A stretch of 64,000 nucleotides of DNA, from the NCBI RefSeq assembly GCF_030272615.1, contig NC_081414.1, positions 827,005,896 to 827,069,895 of the forward strand. The letters are read 5' to 3'. Of this stretch, positions 60,389 through 64,000 are shown piece by piece (position 1 is the first letter of the stretch; the number at the start of each line of letters is the position of its first letter). The translations under genes and the position numbers were made by a program. The notes below the pieces were generated by a model. The model had not been told where the DNA came from and made no database searches. It worked only from the letters and a program-made list of their open reading frames with translations. Source of the stretch: Cryptomeria japonica (Eukaryota > Streptophyta > Pinopsida > Cupressales > Cupressaceae).

Positions 60389-61256
60389 TTTTCTCCTCTT
60401 CAAAACAACATTTTCCCAAATTAACAAATTTAGGATCCTCCTTAGTACCAATGTTAATTTGCTCATACTCACCAGAATTTTAAATTGTAGGAGCCTCTTT
60501 CTCCCCTTCCTTAATATACCCGTCTTTCCTATCAAAAAGGCTTTCAAGAGAAACTAAACCCTTTGGGATTTTATTTCCTTTCAATTGTAACATTCCATCA
60601 TGCAGTTCCTCTAGTGTATTGGGAGAAAACTCTTTACAACTTGCCTTCGATCCTTCATAAAACAAAGATGTAAAAACCTTAGCACAGTGTAAAAAGTTCT
60701 GAATCTGTTTATCATTTTCAAACACTTGCCAGGATTTAGAATTGCTAGGTACACTGGGTCTATAAACTAATTCCACCTTGTAAGTATTAGTTGTGAAATC
60801 TAGATGAGTCACTAATAAAGATGCGGATACTGCCAGAGAATCCGCCTTCGAGTTAAACTCCCTTGGTACTGCTTCAATTGAGAAAGCATCAAATGCTTCG
60901 ATCTCATCCCAAACACAATTCCTGTAATGTTTCAATCTCTCAATTTTAACAGCAAATAAACCTCTCACTTGTTTAACAATAAGTTCAGCATCAGCTCTTA
61001 CTTTCAACATTTTGATCTGTAATCTCCTCACTTCAGCAAGACCTAATAACAAAGCTTCATATTCGGCCATATTATTCATGTTTTGGAATTCCAATCTGAA
61101 AGCATAAGGAATAACTTTACCTTGGGTAGGTATTAATACAACCCCGACCCCCAAACCAGAAGATGAACAACTCCCATCAAATTCCATAGACCAGAGTTCA
61201 TCTGACATACCTAAATCTATAGCCTTTTTCTCCCCTTGAGGATCAGCTGATATCAT
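60389..61256 (-). mobile_element. Second (archaeal-like) RNase H domain of the gypsy fossil, plus linker
   Basis: At 60480-61256 the minus-strand frame reads as an RNase H fold of the type that supplements the usual one in Tat-lineage elements: WSMEFDGSCSSSGLGVGVVL, then NNMAEYEALLLGL, then RADAELIVKQVRG and FNSKADSLAV. It lies upstream of the reverse transcriptase in element order. The remaining bases to the CACTA edge at 60389 are the linker before the reverse transcriptase. Part of a broken fossil. Confidence 0.8.
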
Positions 61257-61262
61257 ATAATT

Positions 61263-61916
61263 TCAAAAACCATAATCTTGATACAAAATTTGAGCTTTCG
61301 GATCATCTGAGGGAAAGACTGTGTATTTAGCTTTTGTTTCAGGGTGCAAAATAACTCTCTGTTTTCCAACTGTGATCATTGCCTGAGACCAATCCATTCT
61401 AATTTCCCCTCCCATATCTTTACAGAATGTGTGACTCAACAACATGCCATAACTAGCAGAGATGTCAACCACTAGAATTTTCAACTTAATTCTCTTGTCA
61501 GGGTGTGCTACTAAAGTGACCTGGGCATCCTTAATCTTCCCTAATAAAGGAACTTGCTTGGAATCCATGGAGTAACATTTGCCAATTAAGGTTAAACCTA
61601 AAGATTTTTCTACGACCGAGGGCATGACATAATCTGATGCTCCTGAATCTATTATACAATTGCTCAATTTATGCCTATTAATATATAAGGACACATAGAA
61701 AGGTTCTGGTTTATTTTCAAGATTAGGTTCAACCAATTCAGCTTGTTGAGGAATAGTTCTCGATGAGACTTTGGGAATTACTAAAGCAAGACTGACATTT
61801 TCGTGTGCTAGAGAATCGCCATTCACTGGCATTTGGGTTTCACTTGCTAAGGCATGAGCATCATTTCCTTTGATAAATTCAACTAGTCTATCTAACTCTT
61901 TTGGGTTCAATTTCAA
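61263..61916 (-). mobile_element. Protease region of the gypsy fossil
   Basis: Retropepsin-like domain with the CIIDSGASDYVMP active-site region, preceded by a short linker that follows the gag part. The C-terminal side reads LVVDISASYGMLL. It sits between the gag and archaeal-like RNase H regions on the same strand. Confidence 0.75.
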
Positions 61917-61934
61917 ATACTCAGCCAGAGTGAT

Positions 61935-62940
61935 CTAAACATAGGATGACCTATAAAATTCAATGATATCAAAAGGATTATTAAATGAATCAGAACTTGA
62001 AGAAGAAACTTCTTGAACAACTTTTAAAACACCTCCATGATGAGTCAAAATTTCCTTTCCTTTTATAGAGCTATGAAAAGGTGTTAAAACATCTCGAGAC
62101 TTCAAATTTTGTTGAGTTCTAGTAAGGATTGCGTATGAGGAATCTTCCAAAGAGACCAACATGTTTCCTCCCCTTTTTGAGTTAGAGACATATTCCATAT
62201 AATGAATTTCAAAGTTGCTAGGCATACTTTGGGAACCTCCTTCATTAGCTTCTAAGATTGTTTCTCCTTTACTGATCATTTGAGAAAAATGAACCATCTC
62301 TGGACATGATGAACCATCATGTTCATCAGTTAAATGAAACACACATGAGTTTGTCTTAGGAGGTGGCGCTTCAATAGCAAGTCTTTGTTGCCTAGGAGGC
62401 AATTGTAATTGTCTTCCTCCATTTCCTCCTTGTTGATTGGGATATCTTCTAGGAATGTCCTGGTAAGGTTGAGAATATGAAGTACTTGTTTTAGGAGCCT
62501 GTCTTTTTAGGGCAATCACATCATTCATTAATCATTGAATTATAGGATCTGAAGAAGTAGAAGTATTTGCAACCTGAAAAGTAGGAGTTTGCACTTCTCT
62601 TTCCACTTGCCTGCCATGATTAAATCATCTTCTAGACTTATAACTTAAGCTTTCATATCATCAAAGTTTGTAAGCACTTGCGCCTCATCAAGAAACTTAT
62701 TTCTGCGAGCATGGAGTTCATGAAGAAACACTTCATGTTTTTAGTAGAGGGTTTTTGTGCGGTTGGAATTTAATGGCAAAGTTTATTGAAATGGGGAACA
62801 AAGTCCCTCATAGGCTCTATTATTTCCTTCTTTAATTGAGCTAGCTGAGCAATAAGCAAATGCTAATCTTCAGTCAATTTGAATTTGGCTTCAAAACTAT
62901 CTATTAAAACTTTCTGTATATGGTGAAAATGGAAACAACA
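61935..62940 (-). mobile_element. Gag-region remnant of the gypsy fossil
   Basis: A Gln/Pro/Arg-rich stretch (PRRYPNQQGGNGGRQLQLPP) is followed by CVFHLTDEHDGSSCPEMVHF, a Cys/His pattern in the usual zinc-knuckle position of gag in related plant elements. Sequence up to about 62.9 kb continues in gag-like style. It is the most upstream recognisable part of the minus-strand element. Broken. Confidence 0.6.
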
Positions 62941-64000
62941 ATATTGAAAGACTAAATGAATTCAACCACAAAACCCTAGCCTAACAACAACAAAGATCCA
63001 CCATAACATATGAAGATTACCTAAGATTATGAAAGTCAAATGAAATCACAAAGATTATACCATCACATGTCCAATAGGGTTTGGATCTCCATTCTTCCTA
63101 TCTCCATTGATCTTGCTTGATATATTTGCTCTCAGATTTTATGTGCACAAGAGTTCAACAAAGAATGGAAATGTGGTTGCAAGTAGGATCGCCTATGTTC
63201 AAAAGCATAGTGTAGTCAAGTAGTCAACAAGGGTGCATAGATTGATTAGGGTTGATAATGAAGGAAGTATCCTCTTATATAGAAGACACTATATGAAATG
63301 GAGGGATAATATTGAGAGGTGTAAAAGAGGTCGGCTATGATTAGAGGGTAGGTAAAAGAAATAATAAAATAATGAAAGGGGTAGGTAGTGTATGAATTAA
63401 GAGATGAATGACATGTGTCATGGGTAGAAAAGGTTAATGAATTAATTAAATAAGTAAAGATTTATTTAATTAATAGAAGGAGTGAGATCAATTAAATAAA
63501 TAAGATATTTATTTAATTTAGGAAATGGATAATTTAAATAAATAAATGTATTTATTTAAATGAGAAATAAGGCTAGAAGAGGATAAATGAATTAATTAAA
63601 TAAATAATGATTTATTTAATTAATAGAAGAATTAGGCTAAAATGATTAAATAAATAAAATATTTATTTAATTAGAATGGACAATTTTAGGTGTCTACATT
63701 TTGCCCCTCTTTGAGACAATGCAGCTTGTCGTGTTGTTTCAAAGAAGATAAGATGAACTAATACAGAGTTGCCCCAAGATGGGAATGATATGCCCCCTCG
63801 AGAGATTGGATGAAAATGTATGAAAAGATCATAGACAATCTCTCGATAAGAAAGAAAGGCTAGAAATGACTGACCAGATAGAATAGAGTGATAGAGTCAC
63901 GGGGTAATGAAGACTGACTCAGGAAACGAGGGCTAGGGCTAGGGTAGTCTATAAGATAGACCACGAGGGGAAAACATCCTCATTGTCATCCACACATCCA
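62941..64000. repeat. Repeat-rich window edge, probably LTR-type sequence
   Basis: The block AATGAATTAATTAAATAA ... GATTTATTTAATTAATAG occurs at about 63433 and 63585, with related pieces between and after. The text then changes abruptly to mixed sequence (GGTGTCTACATTTTGCCCCT at about 63689). The style fits a plant LTR or its flank, perhaps the 5' end region of the gypsy fossil, but no matching second copy is in the window. Confidence 0.4.

Noticed and set aside
63060-64000. Second LTR of the minus-strand gypsy fossil
   Set aside because: Compared by eye with 42.6-43.6 kb and no matching stretch was found, so it is listed only as probable LTR-type sequence.

Overview
The window looks like nuclear DNA of a seed plant, most likely a conifer. 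It is AT-rich and gene-poor, packed with old nested transposons, and its few host genes are mostly broken and have long introns. The P450 and glycosyltransferase sequences are plant families. No organelle, bacterial, CRISPR or RNA gene was recognised. The conifer call is an inference from genome texture and family flavour, not a proven assignment.

Layout. 1-7.8 kb: AT-rich sequence with one intact small ORF made of two diverged copies of the same unit (1078-1728, +) and a lone first exon of a GH31 alpha-glucosidase/alpha-xylosidase-type gene (3324-3548, -). 7.8-8.0 kb: a long hairpin. 8.1-16.2 kb: a degenerate telomere-like array built on TTAGGG, with higher-order units of 574 bp and of about 0.96/1.14 kb. 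16.2-18.0 kb: an AT-rich tandem duplication. 19.2-19.7 kb: a short array of the opposite orientation (CCCTAA-like). 20.1-28.0 kb: decayed Ty3/gypsy-type fossil sequence on the + strand.

28.4-32.8 kb: a five-exon cytochrome P450 pseudogene (CYP72 clan) whose intron 2 holds a decayed duplicate of exon 3. 35.4-36.0 kb: a UDP-glycosyltransferase pseudogene, C-terminal exon only, with a complete PSPG box interrupted by one stop. P450s and UGTs often act in the same specialised-metabolism pathways, but both copies here look dead, so no working pathway can be claimed. 37.1-39.3 kb: a LINE remnant carrying an inserted miniature LTR element (TRIM). 40.6-42.6 kb: a Ty1/copia fossil with most of its interior lost.

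43.6-62.9 kb: a Ty3/gypsy fossil of Tat-like character on the - strand, split by a 9,991-bp CACTA DNA transposon (50398-60388) with CACTA inverted ends and a TTT target duplication. The CACTA element carries a broken multi-exon transposase-type gene. In the gypsy fossil the second (archaeal-like) RNase H domain lies upstream of the reverse transcriptase, an unusual order. 63-64 kb: repeat-rich sequence, probably another LTR-type fragment.

The most unusual items are the TTAGGG-type (not TTTAGGG) higher-order array, the two-unit unknown protein, the RNase H position in the gypsy fossil, the TRIM in the LINE, and the nested palindrome near one end of the CACTA element. No clearly new functional system could be shown from sequence alone.
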